From Verrucomicrobiales bacterium (GTDB lineage Bacteria; Verrucomicrobiota; Verrucomicrobiia; Limisphaerales; UBA9464), in the NCBI GenBank assembly GCA_027488845.1, contig JAIYBC010000007.1, positions 1-40,407 of the forward strand: a DNA stretch of 40,407 nucleotides, written 5' to 3'. Under the pieces are notes generated by a model. That model had not been told where the DNA came from and did not search any database. It saw only the letters and a program-made list of their open reading frames with translations. Below are positions 17,770 to 25,758 of this stretch, in pieces; the stretch's first letter is position 1; each line of letters opens with the position of its first letter. The position numbers and the translations under genes are program-made.

Positions 17770-18480
17770 ATGGAAGAAGTGTCGAGCCAAGGTTTGGAAA
17801 AGAATGTACCTTCCGGATTTCGGAATTGGGTTTCCTCGCGATTGGGGCACAGCTTTTTCGGCTGGTTCATTCCGAGTTTCATCCTATGGAACTGGAAGAC
17901 TTTTGCGTTTCTCATTTTTTCTGAGAAGTCCATTGAGGAGAAGTTGTGGACATATCGTGACTACGCTCTGGACACAGAGATTGAGGGTTTTTACGCACTC
18001 ACCTTCTGGTTGTGTTTCTCAACAATCCCACCACTTCTCCTTGCAATGGTTGTTCCAATAGTCGGGGATTGGCTTGCTGCAATGTTTGTTATGTTTCGGG
18101 TCAATTCTGAAGCGGCGCACAATAGGTCTCTAGTTGTTTCAGCAAGGCATAGCCAAAGAGTGAAAGCTCTACTAAAACGAGCTGAAATTGGCTATGATAT
18201 CTACGGCCCGGAAACCAAAAAGCTAAGAGCGAAACTTCTAAAATGCGAGGAGAAACTAAAAGAGGTGAGCAACGAACGAGACAATCTAAATTCACAGATA
18301 AAGAAGATTGGAGAAACGACTTTGAATCGGGAAGCAGAATTCAAACACCTTGAGAAGCAATACCAACAGAACGCCTCTGCTCTTTGCCAAGAGATTGAAG
18401 ACGCGATAAGCTCGCAGTTAAGAGATAATATTACACTTAAGATTATGATTGATAAAATCAAGAAGCGATACAAAGTTTAA
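17770..18480 (+). CDS. Membrane protein with C-terminal coiled coil
   Basis: This 236-residue protein has hydrophobic segments at about residues 28-52 (FFGWFIPSFILWNW, FAFLIF) and 72-105 (FYALTFWLCF, PPLLLAMVVPIVGDWLAAMF). A long Lys/Glu-rich coiled coil follows at about 140-225. No named domain is recognised. The gene is visibly AT-richer than its neighbours and on the opposite strand to the late operon, so it was probably acquired separately and is expressed on its own. A good -35-like TTGACA lies at 17736-17741 but no convincing -10. Membrane exclusion of other phages or abortive signalling are possible roles, untested. Confidence 0.7.
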   Translation: MEEVSSQGLEKNVPSGFRNWVSSRLGHSFFGWFIPSFILWNWKTFAFLIFSEKSIEEKLWTYRDYALDTEIEGFYALTFWLCFSTIPPLLLAMVVPIVGDWLAAMFVMFRVNSEAAHNRSLVVSARHSQRVKALLKRAEIGYDIYGPETKKLRAKLLKCEEKLKEVSNERDNLNSQIKKIGETTLNREAEFKHLEKQYQQNASALCQEIEDAISSQLRDNITLKIMIDKIKKRYKV

Positions 18481-18508
18481 ACCGATTATCGGAATCATAG
18501 TTTAGATT

Positions 18509-19051
18509 ATGAAAACCGTAACCGATTTAGAGTCTGCTCGCCCGCATATCCCGTCAGTGTTTTTCGCTCCGATTTTGTCGGAGCGCACCGAGAAGGAGAA
18601 GCGGTTTGTGATACTTTTTTGCGGCGTTTTCCTGTTCCTTTTTCTAAGTGGGATTAAAATTGAGAAGATTGAAGCGCTTGGGCTTGTTGCTTCAATAGAT
18701 GGAACCAAGGATTTACGATGGATCGCCGCAGCGGGGGCACTTTACTTTGGCTTTTCATATACGCTAAAAGCAGTCTGGGAGTTGAGGCTGAGATTTTCGC
18801 GCATCCAGAAGGAAGCGATTTCCGTAATTGCTCTTAAAGAGTCGATGCTCCGAGAACTGGAGGCACTTAATGAAAAGCCGTTAACACGCGAAAACCTGCG
18901 ACAGCAGTTGGAAGTAAATAGTCAATTTGAAATGTTGCGCGACAAATTCAATCCCGGCCCAGTAATTGGGGCCGCAATGATTGTTGAGTCCGCAATAATC
19001 CCGGCGTTTTTGTCAATTGCCACAGCTTTGGTATCATTGATTTACAGGTGA
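18509..19051 (+). CDS. Membrane protein, partner of upstream gene
   Basis: This 180-residue protein has likely transmembrane segments at about 33-50 (FVILFCGVFLFLFL), 70-90 (WIAAAGALYFGFSYT) and 155-178 (AMIVESAIIPAFLSIATALV), with a helical, charged stretch between the last two. It starts 28 bases after the previous gene, shares its AT-rich composition and strand, and is followed by a terminator-like hairpin. The two therefore look like a bicistronic unit. I recognise no family. Dependence on the upstream protein is inferred from the pairing. Confidence 0.7.
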   Translation: MKTVTDLESARPHIPSVFFAPILSERTEKEKRFVILFCGVFLFLFLSGIKIEKIEALGLVASIDGTKDLRWIAAAGALYFGFSYTLKAVWELRLRFSRIQKEAISVIALKESMLRELEALNEKPLTRENLRQQLEVNSQFEMLRDKFNPGPVIGAAMIVESAIIPAFLSIATALVSLIYR

Positions 19052-19058
19052 TATACCT

Positions 19059-19109
19059 CTGCTGGCTGGAAGTGACCTCGTGAACATCGAAGGTCTGACC
19101 AGCAGTTTT
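19059..19109 (+). terminator. Hairpin terminator after membrane cassette
   Basis: CTGCTGG (19059-19065) pairs with CCAGCAG (19099-19105), and inside it GACCT pairs with AGGTC. A TTTT run follows at 19106-19109. It lies 8 bases after the stop of the second membrane gene and ends at the 3' end of the convergent portal gene, so it can close the rightward unit. Stability was not computed. Confidence 0.5.
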
Positions 19110-20745
19110 AGCGTCGAAGGATATCGACTCCTATTCTTTCTTCGATTGCTGCCGCGAGTTTCTCGGTATTCAGGAGCGGTGCGAGCTCCTCTGGTAGATT
19201 CTGCTTCGCCCTAACCACCAGCGCATCAAACTCCGCTTCCGTAACCGACGAATCCTGGGCCGCGGCGATCAGTTCCTCGAACCACGGCAGGGTACCCCTC
19301 AGCCACTCCGCGCTTACACCTGTGACCGATTCGGCGACGGCCGCGGCCAGGCTTCGTTCGGTGGACCTGGCGGTGACTCTTTTTTTGGAATCGCCCCGCC
19401 CTGGGGCCGTGGGAGAGGCCTCCAGCACATCCTCCCCGTCGAAAGGCTGCGGAATTCCCAGACGCTCGTGAGCATATTTGGTAGGAATTCTCACGCCGAT
19501 CCTGGCAGCGACTTCGAAGGTCTCAGCGATCAGCTTCGAGTTCTCCTCTTCCTCGATGTCCGGCACCAGCCACGGGCATTCCTCGTCGGTCCCGAAGTTG
19601 AGACGGCAGAAGGCGGGCACCAGCTGGGCATTCAGGACGCGGGCGGCAAACCGAGCCACCGCTTCCTCCCGATCGCTCAAGGTAGCCTTGTGGACGTCGC
19701 CCAGAGCTCGGCTGCCAGAGCCCGCTACGTCCGTGGTCAACGTCTGGCCTAGGATGAGGATGTCGCAGATCCGGTCCGCTGCCACGATCAGGCGCTCTTG
19801 CGGGCCTTCAGCTGAGGCCTTCACCGCCTCCAGGATCTGGAGCTGGGTCCCCTGAGGGAAGGCAGCCCATCCGGCCGAGCCGAGCTCCTGCATCATCTGC
19901 TCGATCTTCCCGATGGTGGCCGCATCCGCGGTCGACGCGTAGTTCGCCCAACGGATCGGGACACCGAAGAGCTGTGCAAAGTTCAGGAACCACTCCCAGG
20001 AGAAGTTCGTGGCGGCCCAGAAGAACCCCAGCGCCTGCAGCAGAGCCGAACCGCAAGGGTGACCTGACTTCTGCTTTGCGACGGCGATCAGGAACTTGTC
20101 GGGCAGGAACTCGCTCCACTCTTCGTCCTGTCCGCCAATCGATCGGAGCATCAGGCGGTCCTCACCCTTCGGAGGGTAGCCGTAGTGCCGGGGGTGTACC
20201 CATCGAGTACACTTCGGCGCCACGATCCCTGCACGGGGCTCCCACAGGATCTCCTGCACGGACACGCCCTTGCCCCAGGCGTCGAGTAGGTCGAAGAGCA
20301 TGCCCTCGAACTCGTTCTCGTCGCGGGTCGGATCCGGGCGCATAGCCCACAAGGCATCCTCCAGCAGTCCGGCGCGTCGAACCGCTTCCGGGGTAGGCTC
20401 GGCGCCGCGTGCGGACCAAGGCTGCACGGTCCACTCAATGGCCTGCACCTTCTCACGCAGCTTCTTCAGGTTGCCTTGCAGGCGGGGCCAGGTCCGCTCC
20501 ATCAGGTCGAACATCTCCCACTGCCGGGTCAGGTCGCCGCCCATTGCCTCGCGGATGAGCTGCTCGACCAGCTGGGGCGTGTAGTGACGGATCTCGGGCG
20601 CAAACCACCGGTCCCGCGATGGCCCGGTCAACCATGCGTCACCGGAGCGCTTCGGTGCGGCTTGGATCGGGTGGGATGCCCAGTGGACAAGTCGAAAACC
20701 GATGCCGGCGGTCCATCGCCGAAAGGGTGTTAGGGTGGTGTTCAT
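19108..20745 (-). CDS. Portal protein (DUF935, Mu gp29-like)
   Basis: This 545-residue protein matches DUF935 portal proteins of Mu-like phages. Markers include RDRWFAPEIRHYTPQLVEQLI at the N-terminus, a central FEGMLFDLLDAWGKGVSVQEILW, and the ILGQTLTTDVAGSGSRALGDVHKA motif followed by a region ending in FCRLNFG. It forms the ring through which DNA enters and leaves the head. The ATG at 20745 is preceded by a strong AGGAGG with 6-base spacing, which decides the start over the ATG at 20787 inside the terminase gene. The normal neighbour, an F-like head protein, is missing downstream and replaced by the membrane cassette. Confidence 0.88.
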   Translation of the reverse strand: MNTTLTPFRRWTAGIGFRLVHWASHPIQAAPKRSGDAWLTGPSRDRWFAPEIRHYTPQLVEQLIREAMGGDLTRQWEMFDLMERTWPRLQGNLKKLREKVQAIEWTVQPWSARGAEPTPEAVRRAGLLEDALWAMRPDPTRDENEFEGMLFDLLDAWGKGVSVQEILWEPRAGIVAPKCTRWVHPRHYGYPPKGEDRLMLRSIGGQDEEWSEFLPDKFLIAVAKQKSGHPCGSALLQALGFFWAATNFSWEWFLNFAQLFGVPIRWANYASTADAATIGKIEQMMQELGSAGWAAFPQGTQLQILEAVKASAEGPQERLIVAADRICDILILGQTLTTDVAGSGSRALGDVHKATLSDREEAVARFAARVLNAQLVPAFCRLNFGTDEECPWLVPDIEEEENSKLIAETFEVAARIGVRIPTKYAHERLGIPQPFDGEDVLEASPTAPGRGDSKKRVTARSTERSLAAAVAESVTGVSAEWLRGTLPWFEELIAAAQDSSVTEAEFDALVVRAKQNLPEELAPLLNTEKLAAAIEERIGVDILRR

Positions 20746-20753
20746 GTTTCCTC

Positions 20754-22532
20754 CTAGGTGGTCCGTTTGAGTCGCGCCGGCCGCCAAGGGCCGCGACCGA
20801 TCCGGATGCCCTCGGTCGATTCGAGGGCGCCTCCGGTCGAGTCCAGGGCGTGAAGGGCCAGCTTGTGGCTGTCGAAGGTGTCGCCGTGCTCGCCGCCGGG
20901 GCCGACTTCGGCTGAGAACGAGCCCCGGTCTCGTTTGACCAGGCGCATGTCGGTCTTGATGTACCGCTCAGGGGCGACGGTGATCTGGTTGTCGTCGAAG
21001 ACCGCCACCAGCTGGTTGCCCAAGAGCGCCTTCTTGGTGATGGGCTCCTCGCCGGGCAGTTCGACCGTCTCGCTTCCAACAACCAGCTCGACCGGTACCA
21101 GGGCGGCGAGCTCGCGCTGAACCTCCGTGGCGAAGTAGCGCTCGTTCGTGGCGTCCACCGCCATCCGCCGGGCACGGCCTCCGTCCTTTCGGGCGTTCAC
21201 CGTCTCCACCACGCGGCGGAAGCGCTCCTTGGCGATTGCCGGATCGTTGGTCTTCCAGACGAGGGTCAACGGCGCGATCAACTCAGCCCCGCCGCGCTCC
21301 ATCACCGTGACGCTGGTCGGGTTGCTGGTCTCGTTCTCCGTCGTGGCTAGGTCGACGCCAATCCCGACTGGTCCCGGCCCCAGACGCGTCAGCAGGAGTG
21401 CCAAGGCGTTGTCGAAGTCGCTGTCTTCCTGAACCACCACGCACTGGCAACGTCCCACGCCGCGCCGCTGGGCGCTGTCGAGCTGCAGTAGGCCAATGGC
21501 CGCGGATCCGCCGAGGACGAAGCGGACGCCGTAGTTCCGATCCCAGGCGTCTTTGTCGTGGTCCTTCGCCCGCGACTCGTCCGGAGTGATCGGCGCGCCG
21601 GTGTCGTCGTCGTAGAGCATCACGCCGTCAGCGTAGGCGTCCCAGGCATCAACCCTCAGGACCCAGACCCCGAGATCGCTCCGGTACCAGTTGCCCTTCG
21701 GGTTCGGCACGAACTCCACCCCCACCGGCGGCGCCAGCAGTTCAAAGGAATAGTGGGTGTCATCCGGTGGTGGCGTCGTGGTGAGCACGCAGCGGAAGTC
21801 CGGATTGGAGGAGATGATCGGCTTCACCGCCTCCCAGACCTCGCGGAAGTTCTTCACGCGACCGACCTCGTCCAGGATCAGGTCGCCGGTCTCGCCCACC
21901 GCGTCGGGTGTCAGGGCCACCACCTTGGTTCGGGAATAGGTGCTCCGATCGAAGTGCAGCCGGAACTCCAGGCGGGTCGCCTCGTACAGCTCGGCGAAGT
22001 CGTCCGGGTTCAGCGCCGCCGCTGACTTGCCTCCTAGAGAATCGACCACGTCAAAGAGCGTGGAAGTCTCGGCGGCTTGCTTCACCAAGAGTCCGATCGC
22101 CTTCTGGAGAGCAGCGGCCTCCTTGCGGACGATCTCCCGGCCGAGATCCAACTTCACCGATCCGAAGACCACGGTGTGGCCCGGCGTCCGCATCATCTTC
22201 TTGAGGGCAAGTCGGCCGGCCTCGGTCGTCTTCCCGTACTGCCGACGGCAGAGGAAGCCCGTCACCCGGTGCAGATCCACTCCTCGCTCAAACTCCTTCT
22301 GGCCAGATCGGACCCTGAAGGGCGTTGGTTTGCCCTTCCGAAAGGTGGGAAGTTGAGACGATCCCTCAAGGTTCCCAGAACGGGCCTCAGACCCGCCGCT
22401 GAAATCCGGCACAGCAGCGCATTGCAGCGCTACTGGTGCTCCGATCGACGCAGCTGGGGTTCCGATACCCCGGGAATCGTCCTGGGGCATTCTGTGGGCC
22501 TTTGGAGCTGCCCTCTTCAGGTTGGGTTTCAT
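20754..22532 (-). CDS. Terminase large subunit (Mu gp28-like)
   Basis: This 592-residue packaging motor has an ATPase domain with a Walker A-like CRRQYGKTT at about 95-103 and Walker B LILDE at 218-222, then a coupling region (VLTTTPPP). A C-terminal RNase H-like nuclease domain carries Asp394 in GIGVDLATTEN, Asp460 in RMAVDATNER and Asp551/Asp554 in HGDTFDSHKLAL as likely metal ligands. This architecture is that of Mu gp28, which packages by headful cutting. The first ~70 residues are low-complexity and poorly conserved-looking. The start overlaps the small subunit stop (ATGA). Confidence 0.9.
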   Translation of the reverse strand: MKPNLKRAAPKAHRMPQDDSRGIGTPAASIGAPVALQCAAVPDFSGGSEARSGNLEGSSQLPTFRKGKPTPFRVRSGQKEFERGVDLHRVTGFLCRRQYGKTTEAGRLALKKMMRTPGHTVVFGSVKLDLGREIVRKEAAALQKAIGLLVKQAAETSTLFDVVDSLGGKSAAALNPDDFAELYEATRLEFRLHFDRSTYSRTKVVALTPDAVGETGDLILDEVGRVKNFREVWEAVKPIISSNPDFRCVLTTTPPPDDTHYSFELLAPPVGVEFVPNPKGNWYRSDLGVWVLRVDAWDAYADGVMLYDDDTGAPITPDESRAKDHDKDAWDRNYGVRFVLGGSAAIGLLQLDSAQRRGVGRCQCVVVQEDSDFDNALALLLTRLGPGPVGIGVDLATTENETSNPTSVTVMERGGAELIAPLTLVWKTNDPAIAKERFRRVVETVNARKDGGRARRMAVDATNERYFATEVQRELAALVPVELVVGSETVELPGEEPITKKALLGNQLVAVFDDNQITVAPERYIKTDMRLVKRDRGSFSAEVGPGGEHGDTFDSHKLALHALDSTGGALESTEGIRIGRGPWRPARLKRTT

Positions 22533-23158
22533 GGTTCACCCGCAAGTCCTCCCGCCGCCCAGTCGTCCCCGAACATCAGCTGGCCGAGCTGCTCGATCTT
22601 CGCCGCATTCGTGATCGGGGCTGCCGCGATGTCCTTCGCCCGCTGATCCGCAGACCACTCAACGAAGAGTTCGCAGGTCTCTCGCTGGAATCGCTTCCTA
22701 TCCAGAGCGAGAGCTTGGTCCGCTCGATTCACTTCGCGCTCCCGCAGCGCCAGCTTGCTCCTCTCGATCTCAGCCTTGGTTCTCGCAGACCTCAGCTGGA
22801 CGAAGGACTTGGCGTCCTGCTGACGGATCGCCAGCAGGGTGAAGGCCTTGTGCCCCATCTCGTCGAGCTGGGCTTCCGTGATATCCGGGACTTCCCGCTT
22901 CAGCTCCTCGAGCAACGTCTCGGTCGTGGCCTCGTTTTCCCGGAAGGCCTCCTCCATCGCGATGCGGTCACGAATGTTGGAGAGCGTGGCCAGGCTCGGC
23001 TTACGGCCCGTCTTGGTCCCGGTCCTCCAAGGAGGAAGTCCGTCCCGAATCGCCTCGAGGGACTTCTTGGCATCCAGCAGGTCGACATGCAGGGCCTGCA
23101 GCTCTCCTTCGGTGAGCTGGGCCTCATACCGGTCGCTGCGCTGGGGCCGCGTCGGCAT
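22529..23158 (-). CDS. DUF3486 protein, terminase small subunit (Mu gp27-like)
   Basis: This 209-residue protein matches DUF3486, encoded just upstream of the large terminase in Mu-like phages and taken as the small terminase. It has a basic N-terminus (TRPQRSDRYEAQL), a central TLSNIRDRIAMEEAFRENEATTETLLEELKRE segment in which the Arg-rich start may touch DNA, and a long helical C-terminus. Its start shares one base with the stop of the methylase gene. Confidence 0.8.
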   Translation of the reverse strand: MPTRPQRSDRYEAQLTEGELQALHVDLLDAKKSLEAIRDGLPPWRTGTKTGRKPSLATLSNIRDRIAMEEAFRENEATTETLLEELKREVPDITEAQLDEMGHKAFTLLAIRQQDAKSFVQLRSARTKAEIERSKLALREREVNRADQALALDRKRFQRETCELFVEWSADQRAKDIAAAPITNAAKIEQLGQLMFGDDWAAGGLAGEP

Positions 23159-23937
23159 CAGGCTGGGGTGATGATGAGCTCCCCGAAACTTGCCGTCTCG
23201 GTGGTCCGATTGTTCCGGAGACGGTTGCTGGTGGCCACTGGCCGGACCAGGCAGTCTGAGAACAGCTTCCGGTTGTCGGGGCTGTCATTGATGGTCAACA
23301 GCCAACGTCCCTGGAGCCGGTCGAGTCGGGTGCGGAATTCAACCATGTCCTTCTGCCCCCATCCTTCGTAGGCGCCCGTGCTTGGGCCGACATAGGGGGG
23401 ATCGAGGAAGAAAAAGGAGGACTTCGAGTCGTAGTTCTGCAGGCAGCGATCGTACGGGAGGTTTTCGACGACCACCTTGTTCAGTCGGCGGCGAACGCCC
23501 TCCAGGCGCTCTGACATTTCGTCGCGATCAAAGCCGACGCCGCTTCCGGTCTTGGCCACGCCGAAGCTCTTCATACCGCCTCCGAACGAGATGCGGTTGC
23601 GCAGGAGGAAACGCGCCGCCCGCTGGATTTCGGTCAGACCCGGCTGGGCGGCGAACTCGTGGAAGTCCCGGCGGCTCGCGACAAACCAGCGCATCTCCTC
23701 CATGAGGGCTGGCAGGTGGAAGTGGGCGTTGCGCAACAGCGCCACCAGGTCGCCGTTCAGGTCGTTCACGACTTCTACCGGATGGCGCTCCTTGTTCAGC
23801 AGCAGGGCGGCCGAACCGGCGAAGACCTCGCAGTAGCAGGTGGCATTGGCAGGAACCAAGGGCAGCAAGCTCCGCAGCAGGCGGCGCTTTCCGCCCGGCC
23901 AACGCAGCAGAGTTTTGACAGGGGTCTCGGCTTTCAT
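23158..23937 (-). CDS. DNA adenine methyltransferase, Dam-like
   Basis: This 259-residue protein has the D12 class N6-adenine methyltransferase order: motif X LRWPGGKRRLL at about 11-21, AdoMet-binding CEVFAGSAALLL at 36-47, and the catalytic DPPY at 179-182. It transfers a methyl group from S-adenosylmethionine to adenine in DNA, usually in GATC. I chose the ATG at 23937 because the residues before it are Pro/Thr-rich and out of family. The gene is inserted between the gp26-like and gp27-like genes. Phage Dam proteins commonly protect DNA from host restriction. Target specificity cannot be read here. Confidence 0.88.
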   Translation of the reverse strand: MKAETPVKTLLRWPGGKRRLLRSLLPLVPANATCYCEVFAGSAALLLNKERHPVEVVNDLNGDLVALLRNAHFHLPALMEEMRWFVASRRDFHEFAAQPGLTEIQRAARFLLRNRISFGGGMKSFGVAKTGSGVGFDRDEMSERLEGVRRRLNKVVVENLPYDRCLQNYDSKSSFFFLDPPYVGPSTGAYEGWGQKDMVEFRTRLDRLQGRWLLTINDSPDNRKLFSDCLVRPVATSNRLRNNRTTETASFGELIITPA

Positions 23938-23941
23938 GGTT

Positions 23942-24193
23942 TCAGATCTGGTACCGGCCGTCGGCGGTGATTCGGTAGTGGCGGGCGTCGGGGTTGAGAG
24001 GGCTGTTGGCGGTGGTGACCCAGCGGCGATCAAGCAACCAATCCAGATGGGTTCGGGTCTCGGATTCCGCCACGTCGGGAAATCCCTGGAGCGGCAGCAA
24101 CACCGACACGGCGTGTGCGGCCAGCCCCCAACGGGAATGGTTGGCGTCCAGGATCCGGAGGATCGCGGCGCGGAGGAGTTGGGTGCGGTCCAT
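23942..24193 (-). CDS. gp26-like winged-helix protein
   Basis: This 83-residue protein looks like the small VpaChn25_0724-type (Mu gp26 position) winged-helix proteins: an N-terminal helix LLRAAILRILDAN, a helix pair with ETRTHLDWLLDRRWVTT, and a wing-like end RHYRITADGRYQI. The fold suggests DNA or regulatory binding, but the role of the family is unknown to me. Its place between gp25-like and terminase genes matches Mu apart from the Dam insertion. Confidence 0.65.
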   Translation of the reverse strand: MDRTQLLRAAILRILDANHSRWGLAAHAVSVLLPLQGFPDVAESETRTHLDWLLDRRWVTTANSPLNPDARHYRITADGRYQI

Positions 24194-24195
24194 GG

Positions 24196-24609
24196 TCAGT
24201 CCCTGCGGTCAGCGATTCGATCGAGCCGGGCGGTCGCCGCGACAATGCTCTGGTTCAGCGCCACCACCGTCGCGCTGAGGCTGCTGACGTCGGTCTTGGC
24301 CTTCATGATCTCGTCACGAAGGGCATTCATGTCGTCGCGAAACTCGCCCCGAAGGCCCCGCTCCATCCCGCCCAACTTCGCAAAGATCTGCTCGTGCTTC
24401 TCTTTGGTCTCGGTGCGGTGGGTCTGGATGTCCGAGGCGTGCTCGAGATGGCGACGGTCGAACTCCGACTTCATGGCCTCCAGCTCCCGGCGCGTGGCAA
24501 ACAGGCTGACCAGGCTGACCACCGTCGAAACGCCGCTGGCGACGGTGAACCCGATCAGGACCGCGTTGCCCACCGCGGAAGGGCCGGCCTGCGCGAGAAT
24601 GGGAAGCAT
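24196..24609 (-). CDS. DUF2730-like membrane-anchored coiled-coil protein
   Basis: This 137-residue protein has one N-terminal transmembrane helix at about 13-38 (AVLIGFTVASGVSTVVSLVSLF) followed by a long charged coiled coil with heptad-like hydrophobics (LGGMERGLRGEFRDDMNALRDEI). This matches the DUF2730 (Mu gp25-like) pattern and position. Such proteins are often placed in the lysis region and may act with spanins or holins, but that is a weak inference. Confidence 0.65.
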   Translation of the reverse strand: MLPILAQAGPSAVGNAVLIGFTVASGVSTVVSLVSLFATRRELEAMKSEFDRRHLEHASDIQTHRTETKEKHEQIFAKLGGMERGLRGEFRDDMNALRDEIMKAKTDVSSLSATVVALNQSIVAATARLDRIADRRD

Positions 24610-24633
24610 GGATGGTCGCGTGTTGACGGCGTT

Positions 24634-25437
24634 TCAGGCGGTCCGGGAAGAGAGAGAGGAGAGCACACTTTGCCTCAGTTCCCGAAACGCCTTGCGATAG
24701 GCCTCAGGCACATCGGTCTCCTGGACCGCAAGGTTGCGCGCCAGGTCACTCAGCTCGATGGCGTCGATGCGGCCGTCCGCCAAGGCACCGGATACGGTGC
24801 CAGAGATCACCTGTACACGTTCGTCGAGATCCCTAACCGCTCCGGTGAGCTCCGAGACCTTTGCGATGTGTTCCTTCACACGATCGAGCTCCCGACCAGG
24901 GTAGGTTTCGACGCCCTTGATCACCGTGTCGGCGACCAATTTAGCTCTGTTCGCCCGTCGGGTTTGCCAACCCGCTACGAGGGTCGCAACACCACCAACC
25001 AGCGTAAGCCCCCAGTCAACGAAGGGGGCCGAAGGCGTTGGATTCAAGGCGCTGTTGGCCCGCCTCGCGGTTTCCAACCCAGCAAGCAGCTCGGGGTTGG
25101 CAATGTAGTGGGTACGCTCTACCAGGTTTGTCACCGGGGGGAGAACCACGGTATTGGTCACCAACTGAGGTGGCCGCTCGATCAGGTTGGTCACAACTAC
25201 GGTGGCGCCTTGAAGTGTGTTGGTGACGTAAACCAGTTGTGGGGTCTGGGGAATGGGCAATAACACCGTGTTCGTAACAGGCGGCGAGACCACCGTATTG
25301 GTTATAATCACTGCTCGGGTAAGCGGATTGTGAATTCTCGCACAGCCGCTTGCGAAGAACAGAACCAGTGCAGCCATGGCAGCAACGGACCAAGGCCTGC
25401 AAATCTCAAATCTGCAATGGGAATGGATGCGATTCAT
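24634..25437 (-). CDS. Lipoprotein with VTN repeats, possible spanin
   Basis: This 267-residue protein starts at the ATG at 25437 and has a lipoprotein signal: hydrophobic AALVLFFASGC with lipobox Cys32. Residues ~45-110 carry about seven V/I-T-N repeats (ITNTVVSPPVTNTV, VYVTNTL, VVVTNL, LVTNTVVLPPVTNL). A second hydrophobic segment lies at about 140-157 (WGLTLVGGVATLVAGW) and a helical, charged C-terminus follows. It sits upstream of the DUF2730-like gene, where Mu keeps lysis genes, so an outer-membrane spanin or envelope lysis factor is plausible. The second membrane segment is unusual for a simple o-spanin. Confidence 0.6.
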   Translation of the reverse strand: MNRIHSHCRFEICRPWSVAAMAALVLFFASGCARIHNPLTRAVIITNTVVSPPVTNTVLLPIPQTPQLVYVTNTLQGATVVVTNLIERPPQLVTNTVVLPPVTNLVERTHYIANPELLAGLETARRANSALNPTPSAPFVDWGLTLVGGVATLVAGWQTRRANRAKLVADTVIKGVETYPGRELDRVKEHIAKVSELTGAVRDLDERVQVISGTVSGALADGRIDAIELSDLARNLAVQETDVPEAYRKAFRELRQSVLSSLSSRTA

Positions 25438-25758
25438 GGGCAGGAGGGGACGGAAGAGAAGTTTCCGGGTGCAGCAGCAGCCCGATCCGAAAGAAGAGGC
25501 CGCCAATTGACGGAACAGCTAGAAGGCCAGGTACAGTCGAGAGAATGAAGGCCAACGCCACCATCTCTGACTGGAATCCTAGGAAGATGATCCTGACCTA
25601 GCCTCGAAGTCGTTCCAGTCGACAACGAGACCATCCCAACTGCGGTCTTCACCAAGCTGTGGGCTACCATGTGCGACCGAGCGTCGCACGTACTCAGCAC
25701 ACTTTTCCCGTGAGTGTTTGGGCTGCTGTGCTGGAAGTGAAGATTCCCGGCGCGAGTA
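25438..25758. other. Intergenic region between late operon and SIR2 gene
   Basis: This 321-base stretch has no convincing gene; the open frames here have poor composition. It should hold the promoter of the leftward late operon and the end of the SIR2-gene transcript. A perfect 7-base stem, GTGCGAC at 25671-25677 and GTCGCAC at 25683-25689 with a 5-base loop, lies about 70 bases past the SIR2 stop. It has no clear T run and could be a weak terminator or a protein-binding site. Confidence 0.45.

Noticed and set aside
17013-20745. A cos-type site or phage termini within the head-gene gap
   Set aside because: The gap is explained by the membrane cassette and its terminator; Mu-type headful packaging needs no cos site.
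20745-20787. Earlier start for the portal gene
   Set aside because: The ATG at 20745 has a perfect AGGAGG at 6 bases; the earlier one lies inside the terminase gene.
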